Assembly: GCA_035325995.1 (NCBI GenBank)
Contig: DAOKYU010000010.1
Coordinates: forward strand, 1-64,000
DNA length: 64,000 nt
Reading direction: 5' to 3'
Source: Thermodesulfobacteriota bacterium
GTDB taxonomy: Bacteria; Desulfobacterota_D; UBA1144; Nemesobacterales; UBA2774
A program made the position numbers and the translations under genes. The notes beneath the pieces are model-generated. The model was not told the DNA's origin, searched no databases, and saw nothing but the letters and a program-made list of their open reading frames with translations. Positions 1 to 9,989 of this stretch are shown here, piece after piece. Within the stretch, counting starts at the first letter, position 1; each line of letters begins with the position of its first letter.

Positions 1-4
1 GTCA

Positions 5-320
5 GGTGGTAATAGCAAGACTGCTGCTACTTCGGAATCCTGCACGCGAGGCGTGGACACATAGTGTCTCTTTCGACATAGCACAGGGGGCGCCGAGACC
101 GCCTGAAGCGCGTCTGGTGATAATGGCAAGACTGCTGCTACTTCGATATCCTGCGCACGTGGTGCGCCGGCCCGGGAATGTATTGCTGCGCTGCTTATGC
201 AGCTTGCAATATTAAGGGATTCTCGACGTAGCGCCGAAGCTGCTAAAACCATCGGAAGCGCGGCAGGTGGTAATGGCAATGCGTTGCTACGTCGATTTCC
301 AGCGGACGTGGTCCGCCGCC
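5..320. repeat. Cluster of family A dispersed hairpin repeats
   Basis: Three to four degenerate units of the pattern GGTGGTAATGGCAA, a short spacer, GCTGCTACTTCGAT and then a short hairpin with a three-base loop. Hairpins are at 43-55 (CACGC gag GCGTG), 56-68 (GACAC ata GTGTC), 153-167 (GCGCAC gtg GTGCGC) and 302-316 (GCGGAC gtg GTCCGC). The stems differ but stay paired. Related units recur near 20690, 21115, 50316-50624 and 62452-62508. I see no credible gene before cinA. A -10-like TATAAT at 342-347 with a weak TTGCTT 15 bases upstream may serve cinA. Confidence 0.75.
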
Positions 321-387
321 TTGCTTGTAAAGCGTCGAGCGTATAATCTTTTCGGATTACTCTCCCAGGGCTGAAGGTGCCGGCTGA

Positions 388-1635
388 ATGAGTTTCACGA
401 TAGAAATAATCACGACGGGCGACGAGCTTATGACGGGCCTTACGGCGGACGGGAATTTCTTCAGGGCGGGGGATGTTCTCGCGTCGAGGGGGCTCGAAGT
501 CGCGTATCACACCACCGTCGGTGATTACGCGGACCGCATCGTCGAGGCGTTCGGAATCGCACGCGCGAGGGCGGACGCGGTTATCGTTTCGGGCGGTCTC
601 GGGCCTACGGCGGACGACCTTACGGCGGAGGCTGCGGGGCGCTTCCTCGGCACCGGGCTGGAGCTTAACCGCGAGGCGCTTGCGTCCATAGAAGCACGGT
701 ACAGGCAGCGCGGGCGTGTGATGACCGGGATCAACCGGAAGCAGGCCTGCCTGCCGAAAGGATGCACCGTTCTTATCAACGAATGGGGCACCGCGCCGGG
801 ATGGCGATCGGAATCGGAAGGGACGGTGTTCTATTTCCTCCCCGGAGTGCCGAAGGAGTTTAGGGCAATGATGGACGCGTACGTGCTGCCGGAGCTCGAA
901 AAGGCGGCTGCGGGAAGGCCGGTTGCGAGGACGCGGCTCGTAAAGACGTTCGGGCTCCCGGAGTCGGGCGTCGCCGAAAGGCTCGCCGGCCTGGAGAGGG
1001 AAGGGGTGAGGCTGGGATACAGGGCGCACTTCCCGGAGGTGCATCTCAGGGTGACGGCCTACGCCGGGACCGAAGACGGCGCGGCGGCTCTATTGGACGA
1101 TTATACCGACGAGGTGACGGCGCGGCTCGCAGGGTACGTGTTCTCCACGAACGGGGAGACCATGGAGGAGGTCCTTGGCGGGCTGCTCCGGGAGAGGGGC
1201 CTTACCCTCGCGACGGCTGAATCCTGCACCGGGGGGCTGATATCGCATAGAATCACGAACGTCCCGGGAAGCTCGGCTTATTTCCTCGAAGGGGTCGTAT
1301 CTTACAGTAACGAGGCCAAGGAGAAGATTCTGGGCGTTCCGCACGAGGTTCTCCTTGAGCACGGTGCGGTGAGCGGCCCCGTCGTCGAGGCGATGGCAAG
1401 GGGCGTAAGAAAACTGGCGAATGCCGACGTAGGAGTCGCCATCTCGGGCATAGCGGGGCCCGGCGGGGGGACGTTGGAAAAACCGGTCGGAACCGTGTAC
1501 ATCGGAACGGATTCGGCCTCGCACGGGGCGAGGTCGGAGCGGTTTTTATTTTTCGGGACGCGCGAGGAAATAAAGCTCGCGACGTCGTCCCGGGCGATAA
1601 TGACTGTTATGCAGATTTTACTAAATAACGTATAA
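388..1635 (+). CDS. cinA: CinA-like protein: MoCF-type domain plus nicotinamide-nucleotide amidase
   Basis: 415 aa, the usual length for full-size CinA. The first ~170 residues form the molybdopterin-binding-like COG1058 domain (IITTGDELMTG near the start, VSGGLGPTADD). The C-terminal ~160 residues form the PncC-type amidase domain, with the ATAESCTGGL motif and a VAISGIAGPGGG segment. The family deamidates nicotinamide mononucleotide to nicotinic acid mononucleotide in pyridine nucleotide salvage, and the N-terminal domain can act as an ADP-ribose pyrophosphatase. It lies 13 bases upstream of recA, a cinA-recA arrangement common in bacteria. The stop codon overlaps the putative -10 box of recA. 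Confidence 0.93.
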   Translation: MSFTIEIITTGDELMTGLTADGNFFRAGDVLASRGLEVAYHTTVGDYADRIVEAFGIARARADAVIVSGGLGPTADDLTAEAAGRFLGTGLELNREALASIEARYRQRGRVMTGINRKQACLPKGCTVLINEWGTAPGWRSESEGTVFYFLPGVPKEFRAMMDAYVLPELEKAAAGRPVARTRLVKTFGLPESGVAERLAGLEREGVRLGYRAHFPEVHLRVTAYAGTEDGAAALLDDYTDEVTARLAGYVFSTNGETMEEVLGGLLRERGLTLATAESCTGGLISHRITNVPGSSAYFLEGVVSYSNEAKEKILGVPHEVLLEHGAVSGPVVEAMARGVRKLANADVGVAISGIAGPGGGTLEKPVGTVYIGTDSASHGARSERFLFFGTREEIKLATSSRAIMTVMQILLNNV

Positions 1636-1648
1636 TTCGGGAGTTATT

Positions 1649-2695
<1,047 letters not shown>

Positions 2696-2711
2696 CGGCC
2701 CGGAGCGGGAC

Positions 2712-3842
2712 ATGGGCATAAACATCGACGACATTCTGAAGGCGGCCGTCAGGGTGGGGGCATCGGACATACACATAGGCACCGGGCGGCACCCTATATT
2801 GAGGGTCGAGGGTAAGCTCATGCCGGTGAAGAACGCCCCCAGGCTCACGCCGGACGACGTGAAGTCGATGGCGTATTCGATGATGAACCCGTCCCAGAGG
2901 GAGAGATTCGAGCAGCTCTACGAGATGGACCTCGCCTACAGCATAAGCGGGCTTTCGAGGTTCAGGGTCAACATCTTCCAGCAGAGGGGCACGCTGTCCA
3001 TAGCGATAAGGTCCATCCCCTTTAACATCCTTAACTTCCAGTCGCTCCACCTGCCTCCCGTAATGGAGAAGATAGCCGGAGAGGAGAGGGGGCTTATAAT
3101 CGTCACGGGGACGACGGGAAGCGGCAAGTCCACCACGCTCGCCGCCCTGGTGGACTACATTAACAAGAACAAGGCGCGGCACATAATCACCGTGGAGGAC
3201 CCTCTCGAATACATGCACGAGGACCAGATGAGCTACATCAACCAGAGGGAGGTGGGCATCGATACCATGGCGTTTGCAAACGCCATGAGGGCCGCCCTCA
3301 GGGAAGACCCGGACGTCATACTGGTCGGCGAGCTCAGGGATCTGGAAACGATGGAGATTTGCCTTTCGGCGGCCGAGACGGGGCACCTCGTCCTGACTAC
3401 ACTCCACACGCTCGACGCCATGGAATCGATAAACCGGATGCTGACCGTGTTCCCGCCCCACCAGCACAACCAGGTGAGGTATCAGCTCGCACAGGTGCTG
3501 AAGGCTATTATTTCCCAGAGGCTCGTGCCCACCGCCGACGGCAAGGCGCGCGTCCCTGCCGTCGAGGTGCTCATAGCCACCGAAAGGATAAAGGACCTCA
3601 TTTCGGACCCGGCGAAGACCTGGGAAATAAGGCAGGCCATACAGGAGGGGAGCCTCCACTACGGCATGCAGACGTTCGACCAGTGCCTGTACAACCTTTA
3701 CAAGGGCAACTTTATCACGTACGACGAGGCGATGAGACAGGCGACGAACAGGAACGACCTGGCAATGAGGATAGAGGGCATAACCTCGGGCTCGTCGTCG
3801 CTCGTCCGCGAGGAAACCTTCGGCACCCAAACCTCGCGCTGA
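2712..3842 (+). CDS. pilT: Type IV pilus retraction ATPase PilT
   Basis: 376 aa. A hexameric secretion-superfamily ATPase that depolymerises type IV pili, driving twitching motility and DNA uptake. The N-terminal PAS-like domain contains GASDIHIGTGRHP. The Walker A GTTGSGKST is at residues 133-141, the Asp box around VEDPLEYMHEDQ, Walker B at DPDVILVGELRD and the His box at AAETGHLVLTTLHT. The PilT-type AIRxIP segment (AIRSIPFNI) supports PilT over PilB. It starts 16 bases after recA and is likely cotranscribed. No other pilus genes lie in the window. PilU is an alternative paralog. Confidence 0.93.
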   Translation: MGINIDDILKAAVRVGASDIHIGTGRHPILRVEGKLMPVKNAPRLTPDDVKSMAYSMMNPSQRERFEQLYEMDLAYSISGLSRFRVNIFQQRGTLSIAIRSIPFNILNFQSLHLPPVMEKIAGEERGLIIVTGTTGSGKSTTLAALVDYINKNKARHIITVEDPLEYMHEDQMSYINQREVGIDTMAFANAMRAALREDPDVILVGELRDLETMEICLSAAETGHLVLTTLHTLDAMESINRMLTVFPPHQHNQVRYQLAQVLKAIISQRLVPTADGKARVPAVEVLIATERIKDLISDPAKTWEIRQAIQEGSLHYGMQTFDQCLYNLYKGNFITYDEAMRQATNRNDLAMRIEGITSGSSSLVREETFGTQTSR

Positions 3843-3927
3843 CAACCGGCCCCCGCCTCCCCCGCATCCCGGCGTTCCATCCGCCGTATCCCCGTCAATT
3901 CATACGTGGGCGACAGCATCAAAATTT

Positions 3928-3935
3928 GATATACT
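3928..3935 (+). promoter_or_regulatory. Extended -10 promoter element of tsaB
   Basis: TGATATACT reads as an extended -10 (TGn plus TATACT at 3930-3935). The first candidate start codon of tsaB (3944) lies 9 bases downstream, roughly where transcription would begin, and no Shine-Dalgarno sequence is visible. This points to a leaderless or near-leaderless message. No convincing -35 box is seen, which fits an extended -10 promoter. Confidence 0.45.
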
Positions 3936-3943
3936 CTATATTA

Positions 3944-4666
3944 ATGGCCTCCATGAAAGTACTCGCCATCGAAACGTCCACGTACTCCGGGAGTATAGCC
4001 GTCGCGGACGGCGACAGGATACTGGGCGAGTATTACATGGGCATGGGGCCGTCCCATTCCGAAAAGCTGATTCCGAAGGTGGACATGCTCCTTTCGGAGC
4101 TCGAAATCGACAAGCGGGAGCTTTCGGGGCTGGCCGTCACCGCCGGGCCGGGGTCGTTCACGTCGCTGCGTGTCGGCATATCGACCGTTAAGGGGCTTGC
4201 GTTCGCCCTCGATCTGCCCGTCGTTTCGGCTTCGTCGCTGGAGCTTCTGGCGATGAATGCGCCGTTTTCGAAATACCAGATATGCCCGATAATAGACGCC
4301 CGGAGGGGCGAGGTGTTCTCGGCCCTTTTCAGGCACCGGGACGGGAATCTCGCGAGGGCCGCCGAAGACGCCCCGCGCACGCTCCGGGAATTAGGGAGTA
4401 TAATAAAGGAAAAAACGATATTTATAGGGGAAGGCGCTTTACTTTATAAAGATTTTCTGGAAGATAATCATGGTGAAAGCGAGCCCGGCGAGAGTGTGTT
4501 CTGCCCCTCGTATTTGAACTATCCGAGGGCTTCGTCGCTCGCTTGCCTGGGTGTCCGGAGATTGCGCGAAGGGCTTTCCGAGGATGCCGCGCTGCTATCG
4601 CCGGCGTACCTTAGAAAGCCAGACGCAGAATTATCAGCAAAGGGGAGAGACCATGACAGAATCTGA
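3944..4666 (+). CDS. tsaB: tRNA threonylcarbamoyladenosine biosynthesis protein TsaB
   Basis: About 240 aa. TsaB is an ASKHA-fold partner of TsaD and TsaE in making the t6A37 modification of ANN-decoding tRNAs. The family start (M)KVLAIETSTYSGS is clear, followed by the diagnostic AVTAGPGSFTSLRVGI and VVSASSLELLA. Two in-frame ATGs (3944 and 3953) lie just after an extended -10 box; 3953 matches the usual family N-terminus better, and 3944 is the first possible codon. The open frame extends far upstream into pilT, but that part is a shadow. The last 14 bases overlap the next gene. TsaD and TsaE are not in the window. Confidence 0.9.
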   Translation: MASMKVLAIETSTYSGSIAVADGDRILGEYYMGMGPSHSEKLIPKVDMLLSELEIDKRELSGLAVTAGPGSFTSLRVGISTVKGLAFALDLPVVSASSLELLAMNAPFSKYQICPIIDARRGEVFSALFRHRDGNLARAAEDAPRTLRELGSIIKEKTIFIGEGALLYKDFLEDNHGESEPGESVFCPSYLNYPRASSLACLGVRRLREGLSEDAALLSPAYLRKPDAELSAKGRDHDRI

Positions 4667-4880
4667 GATAATCGAGAAGCTTCTCGAGGGGGACGAGGAG
4701 TTCCAGAAGCTCTACGCCGAGCACAGGGAACTCGACGAGGTCGTAAGCAGCCTCGAGAGCAAGGAGTCCCTGAGCTTCGACGACGAGGTCGAGGTGAAGA
4801 GGCTCAAGAAGATAAAGCTTTCGCTCAAGGACAGGATGGAGGCCAGGATAGCGGAGTGGAAGCACAGGGTCGAAGCCTGA
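4653..4880 (+). CDS. DUF465 (YdcH-like) small coiled-coil protein
   Basis: 75 aa, charged and helical throughout, with two predicted helices separated by an SLSFDDEVEVKRLKK segment. This is the compact layout of the DUF465/YdcH family, whose function is not established. The ATG is preceded by a strong GGGGAGAG (4642-4649) and overlaps the end of tsaB by 14 bases, which suggests translational coupling. No signal peptide or cysteines. Cytosolic location is inferred. Confidence 0.75.
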   Translation: MTESEIIEKLLEGDEEFQKLYAEHRELDEVVSSLESKESLSFDDEVEVKRLKKIKLSLKDRMEARIAEWKHRVEA

Positions 4881-4926
4881 GGGCGGAAGACCCTGAAAGT
4901 AGTGCCTGAACATAGATTATCAAATC

Positions 4927-4956
4927 GCCCGGCGGACGTGTATACGTCGCCCGGGC
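4927..4956 (+). promoter_or_regulatory. GC-rich hairpin in the leader of the ilv operon
   Basis: Arms 4927-4939 (GCCCGGCGGACGT) and 4944-4956 (ACGTCGCCCGGGC) pair almost completely around a four-base loop, 22 bases before ilvB. It has no following T-run, so it is a weak terminator at best. It could separate the upstream unit from ilvB or take part in attenuation. No leader peptide rich in Ile, Leu or Val codons is seen before ilvB. Confidence 0.4.
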
Positions 4957-4978
4957 TAACCTACGGGGGTGTATTAGA

Positions 4979-6712
4979 ATGGCAAGAATGATTGGAGCCG
5001 AGATGTTTTTCGAGACTCTCATACACGAGGGCATAGACGTGGTGTTCGGAATTCCGGGCGGCTACGTGCTCAAGGTGTACGACGTAATGTCCAAGTATGA
5101 GGATCGGTTAAGGCACGTTCTTGCCAGGCACGAGCAGGGCGCAACCCACATGGCTGACGGCTACGCGAGGGCATCCGGCAAGCCTGGCGTGGTGCTCTGT
5201 ACTTCCGGTCCGGCCGCGACGAATACCGTAACCGGCATAGCCACGGCGCAGATGGACTCTTCTCCCATAGTCGTTTTTACGGGACAGGTCCCTCTTCCGT
5301 ACCTTGGTAGCGACGCATTCCAGGAGGCGGACCACATCGGTATAACCCGCCCCTGCACGAAGCATAATTACCTGGTGAGGAAAACGTCAGAGCTCCCGCG
5401 CGCGATGAAGGAGGCGTTTTACATCGCGGGGACGGGGAGGCCGAGCCCGGTCCTCGTAGACATGCCGAAGGACGTTCTCCTCGGCGAAGACGAGCTCGTC
5501 ATACCGGATTCCGTGGGCCTTCGGGGCTATAAACCCCCAACCAAGGGGCACCACGGCCAGGTAAAGCGCGCGGTCGATATGCTCCTCGCGGCGAAGAAGC
5601 CGCTCATATTCGGCGGCGGAGGGCTCATATGGTCCGGCGCGACCGAGGAGTTAAAGGAGCTCGCTCACAGGCTCCAGATCCCCGTCACGCTTACGCTGAT
5701 GGGGCTCGGCGCGTATCCGGCGGACGACCCGCTCTACATAAGCATGCTCGGCATGCACGGCTCGTACGCGGCCAACATGGCCGTCCACGAGTGCGACCTC
5801 GTAATATCCATAGGCGCCCGGTTCGACGACAGGGCGACCGGCGGAAACTTCGCGAAGTTCGCGCCCAATGCAAAGATCATTCACATAGACATCGATCCGT
5901 CGACGATAGACAAGAACATAGTCGTTCACTGTCCGATAGTCGGCGACGCGAAGCTCGTTCTCCAGCAGATGCTCGAGCTCCTTCCCGCCAAGGTGAAGAA
6001 CGACAGGAAGGAGTGGTCGGGCCAGATCAAGAGCTGGCAGAAAAAGTATCCATATTCCTATAACCAGGGCGACGAGAAGATCCTCACGTCCTACACGATC
6101 GACACTCTGAGCAAGATCACCGACGGCGAGGCCGTCATCGTATCCGACGTCGGCCAGCACCAGATGTGGGTCGCCCAGTGGTACAAGTTCAAGCACCCGA
6201 GGACTCACATCACGTCGGGCGGGCTCGGCACGATGGGCTTCGGCTTCCCGGCCGCCATGGGCGCCAAGTTCGCCCGTCCGGACAAGCAGGTCGTCAGCGT
6301 GTGCGGGGACGGCAGCTTCCAGATGAACCTCCAGGAGCTCGCGACGGCCGTCGAGAACCGTATGGACCTCAAGATCATTCTTCTCAACAACGGCCACCAC
6401 GGCATGGTCAGGCAGTGGCAGACGATGTTCTTCGAGGGCAACTATTCGGCCTCGAAGTTCGGCGTGCTGCCGGATTTCGTGAAGCTGGCCGAATCCTTCG
6501 GCGCGGTGGGCATGAGGGCGTCGAGGCCCGACGACCTCGAACCCACGCTCAGGGAAGGGCTGTCGACTCCGGGCGTCGTGCTGATGGAAGTCATGGTCGA
6601 TTACGAGGAGCTCGTGTATCCGATGATCGCCCCGGGCGGCGCGATGAACGAGATGCTCCTCGGGCCGGGCGCGCAGCTCAGTAACCTTGCAGACGTCGCC
6701 GATATGGCTTAA
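4979..6712 (+). CDS. ilvB: Acetolactate synthase large (catalytic) subunit
   Basis: 577 aa. ThDP-dependent enzyme condensing two pyruvates, or pyruvate and 2-oxobutyrate, in the first common step of valine, leucine and isoleucine synthesis. The cofactor-activating Glu (about residue 52) sits in RHEQGATHMADGYAR. The central FAD-binding region is present. The C-terminal ThDP motif begins GDGSFQMNLQEL and ends LLNNGHHGMVRQWQ. A GGGGGTG ribosome site is at 4964-4970. It is followed by ilvN and ilvC, so the context fixes the biosynthetic role over catabolic or oxalyl-type paralogs. Confidence 0.95.
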   Translation: MARMIGAEMFFETLIHEGIDVVFGIPGGYVLKVYDVMSKYEDRLRHVLARHEQGATHMADGYARASGKPGVVLCTSGPAATNTVTGIATAQMDSSPIVVFTGQVPLPYLGSDAFQEADHIGITRPCTKHNYLVRKTSELPRAMKEAFYIAGTGRPSPVLVDMPKDVLLGEDELVIPDSVGLRGYKPPTKGHHGQVKRAVDMLLAAKKPLIFGGGGLIWSGATEELKELAHRLQIPVTLTLMGLGAYPADDPLYISMLGMHGSYAANMAVHECDLVISIGARFDDRATGGNFAKFAPNAKIIHIDIDPSTIDKNIVVHCPIVGDAKLVLQQMLELLPAKVKNDRKEWSGQIKSWQKKYPYSYNQGDEKILTSYTIDTLSKITDGEAVIVSDVGQHQMWVAQWYKFKHPRTHITSGGLGTMGFGFPAAMGAKFARPDKQVVSVCGDGSFQMNLQELATAVENRMDLKIILLNNGHHGMVRQWQTMFFEGNYSASKFGVLPDFVKLAESFGAVGMRASRPDDLEPTLREGLSTPGVVLMEVMVDYEELVYPMIAPGGAMNEMLLGPGAQLSNLADVADMA

Positions 6713-6819
6713 CGGGAAAGATTGGGTATAATGAGTGAGCTTTTTATATAAGTGAGGGTTCTCATTCATCTTTTCCCCTGTATAATCAGCGGTTCATTCG
6801 GGTATACCGGGAGGTATAC

Positions 6820-6840
6820 ATGGAGGTATATATATTGTGA
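6820..6840 (+). CDS. Six-codon leader peptide overlapping the ilvN start
   Basis: ATG GAG GTA TAT ATA TTG TGA encodes MEVYIL. Its ATG has a CGGGAGG ribosome site 5 bases upstream (6809-6814), and its stop (6838-6840) overlaps the GTG start of ilvN (6837-6839). The GGAGGTATA element is duplicated, the second copy serving ilvN. Val, Ile and Leu codons in so short a leader, ahead of the branched-chain regulatory subunit, suggest translational coupling or sensing. No classical attenuator hairpin is visible. It may be a chance ORF. Confidence 0.35.
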   Translation: MEVYIL

Positions 6841-7336
6841 GGCATACGATAACGCTTCTTGTCGATAACGAATCCGGCGTTCTCTCGCGCATAGCCGGCC
6901 TCTTCAGCGCCAGGGGGTTCAACATAGAAAGCCTGAACGTCGCGGAGACGCTCGAGCCGGATACTTCGCGCATTACGCTCGTCACCTCGGGCGACGATTT
7001 CATAATCCAGCAGATAATCAAGCGCTTTAACAACATGGTGAACGTGATAAAGGTGAGCGACCTCACGGACGAAGTGAGGGTCGAGAGGGAGATGGTGCTC
7101 GTCCGCGTGGACGCGAGGCCCGACACCCGGGCCGAGATACTCCGGACGGCCGACATATTCAGGGCCAAGGTCATAGACGTGGGGGCGAAGTCCTACACCC
7201 TCGAGCTCACGGGGGACAAGGACAAGGTGACCGCGTTCATAGAGCTCCTTCAGCCGCTAGGCGTAAAGGAAATAGCGCGCACCGGGACCGTGGCGATGAA
7301 ACGCGAAAGCAAAGCCGTAAGGAAAGGAGAAGAAAG

Positions 7337-7340
<4 letters not shown>
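6837..7340 (+). CDS. ilvN: Acetolactate synthase small (regulatory) subunit
   Basis: 167 aa, the length of full-size IlvN/IlvH. The N-terminal ACT domain begins HTITLLVDNESGVLSRIAG and contains FSARGFNIESLNV. The C-terminal ~85 residues are the ALS small-subunit domain. The family activates the large subunit and confers feedback inhibition, usually by valine. GTG start with GGAGG at 6822-6826. The stop overlaps the ilvC start (ATGA at 7337-7340). A TATAAT at 6781-6786 may be an internal promoter giving ilvN and ilvC separate control. Confidence 0.95.
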
Positions 7341-8352
<1,012 letters not shown>

Positions 8353-8353
<1 letters not shown>

Positions 8354-9036
8354 TGGAGCGAAAGCGGCCACCCATAGCCACCGAGGGGTTCACCTATCTC
8401 GGCATTCTGGCGTTCCTGGCCTGGGCGGCCGCGATAACGGGGTTCACGACCGTTTCTTTCGTATTCGCGGGGGCGGCCGTCGTGGTCCTGTTTTTCTTCA
8501 GGGACCCTGAAAGGGACGTCCCCGGCGCCCCGGAGGCAGTCGTTTCGCCGGCGGACGGCGAGGTGCTGGAAGTCGCCGAGGTTTACGAAACGGACTTCCT
8601 CGGAAAGCCCGTTACCAGGGTCTCCATATCGCTCGCGCTTTACGATTGCCACATTAACAGGATGCCCGTGAAGGGCAGGGTCACCGGTACGAAATACTCC
8701 CCCGGAAGCTTCCACATAGCCAATATGCCCCGCTGGCTTTTCTCCGAAGGCATGAAGAGGAAATCCGACGACAACGAGAGGCTTTCGACGCTCGTAGAGA
8801 CGCCCGGGGGCGACAGGTTCGTCGTGACGCAGATAGCGGGATTCCTCGCCCGGCGCATAGTTTCCTACGCCGACGTCGATACGAAGTTCGAGAAGGGGCA
8901 GAGGTTCGGAATGATAAAATTCGGGTCGAGGGTGGACGTATACGTGCCGGAAGGGTATATAATAGAAACGAGGGAAGGGCGCAGGGTAAAAGCAGGGGAG
9001 AGCGTGATAGCATGGCAAGACGCGAGCAGGGCGTAA
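8353..9036 (+). CDS. psd: Phosphatidylserine decarboxylase, short (archaeal-type) form
   Basis: 227 aa. Pyruvoyl enzyme making phosphatidylethanolamine from phosphatidylserine at the inner membrane. Two membrane segments lie near the N-terminus (about 12-30 and 33-49), followed by VVSPADGEV, YDCHINRMP and the self-cleavage site FGSR, with cleavage expected between Gly191 and Ser192. The FGSR site and short length are typical of the PSD-A subfamily found beside pssA. The ATG overlaps the ilvC stop by one base. The 3' end overlaps pssA by 25 bases. Confidence 0.93.
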
Positions 9037-9839
9037 GGCGGAAGAAGTCGAGGCGGCAGAAGGTGATGCCCGTTCTTCCGAACATCTTCACAACGGGGAA
9101 TCTTTCTTTCGGACTGCTTTCTATAATGACTTCCTTACAGGTGGCGGCCGGTCACGGCGCGCCCGCCGGCTCGCCCGAGTGGGAGTTCAAGAGGCTATGG
9201 TGGGCGGGCGCTTTCATCGTCATATCCTTTTTCTTCGACATGCTCGACGGGAGGCTCGCGAGGTTCATAAAGCACGAGAGCAATTTCGGCCTCTCTTACG
9301 ATTCGCTGTCGGACCTCGTTTCCTTCGGTGTGGCTCCGGCGGTGCTCCTTTATGTGTCGACGCTCATGGAAAAGGGCGAATTGGGCCTCATGGTCGTCAT
9401 TTTCTACACCGTATGCGCCGCTCTCAGGCTCGCGCGGTTCAACGTGCAGTCGGGGGACGTCGAGCGGTTTAACTTCACGGGGCTCCCGAGCCCGATGGGC
9501 GCGGGGCTCGTCGTATCGCCGCTCATGCTGCTTTCGGCTCTCAGGATAACGCCGGACGAGCGGGTGATATGGTTTTACCTCTTCGCGGCCCCGGTAGTGG
9601 GGCTACTCATGGTGAGCAACGTAAGGTACGCGAAGCAGCCGACTTTCAAGCTCGGCGGGCCGTTCAACGCCCTCGTCGTCGCGGCCATAATAATCGCCGC
9701 CGTCATCACCAACCCCGAAATCATGTTCATCTTCCTCGTTTACCTCTACGCTATCTCGGGGCTCGTCATATACGCTTTTAAGTACCTCACCGGCAAAAGT
9801 GGGGCGCAGGACCACCCCCGGGCACGGGAAGAGGGCTGA
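9012..9839 (+). CDS. pssA: CDP-diacylglycerol--serine O-phosphatidyltransferase
   Basis: 275 aa integral membrane enzyme supplying phosphatidylserine for the adjacent psd. The CDP-alcohol phosphatidyltransferase signature is complete: DG at 79-80, AR at 83-84, G93, D97 and D101. The basic N-terminus is followed by about seven hydrophobic segments. GGGGAG at 8996-9001 supports the 9012 start inside psd; ATG 9066 (MPVLPNIFT) is an alternative. A family member lacking the basic leader would begin near the second site. Confidence 0.93.
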   Translation: MARREQGVRRKKSRRQKVMPVLPNIFTTGNLSFGLLSIMTSLQVAAGHGAPAGSPEWEFKRLWWAGAFIVISFFFDMLDGRLARFIKHESNFGLSYDSLSDLVSFGVAPAVLLYVSTLMEKGELGLMVVIFYTVCAALRLARFNVQSGDVERFNFTGLPSPMGAGLVVSPLMLLSALRITPDERVIWFYLFAAPVVGLLMVSNVRYAKQPTFKLGGPFNALVVAAIIIAAVITNPEIMFIFLVYLYAISGLVIYAFKYLTGKSGAQDHPRAREEG

Positions 9840-9989
9840 TTATTAGTCTTCGTAACTCCTTTCAATCAATAGCTATTCCCATGCGCGCCGGCTCCCCTCC
9901 TTGAACGGGGGGCAAATGCCGTTATCTTATTAGCTTTAAAAGTTCCCTAGATTCCAGATGCAGCTACTAAATAAAAAGGCGGGCCGCCG

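Noticed and set aside
6..215. Short open frame at the left edge
   Set aside because: It lies entirely in family A repeats and its translation simply mirrors the repeat units; no ribosome site or known motif.
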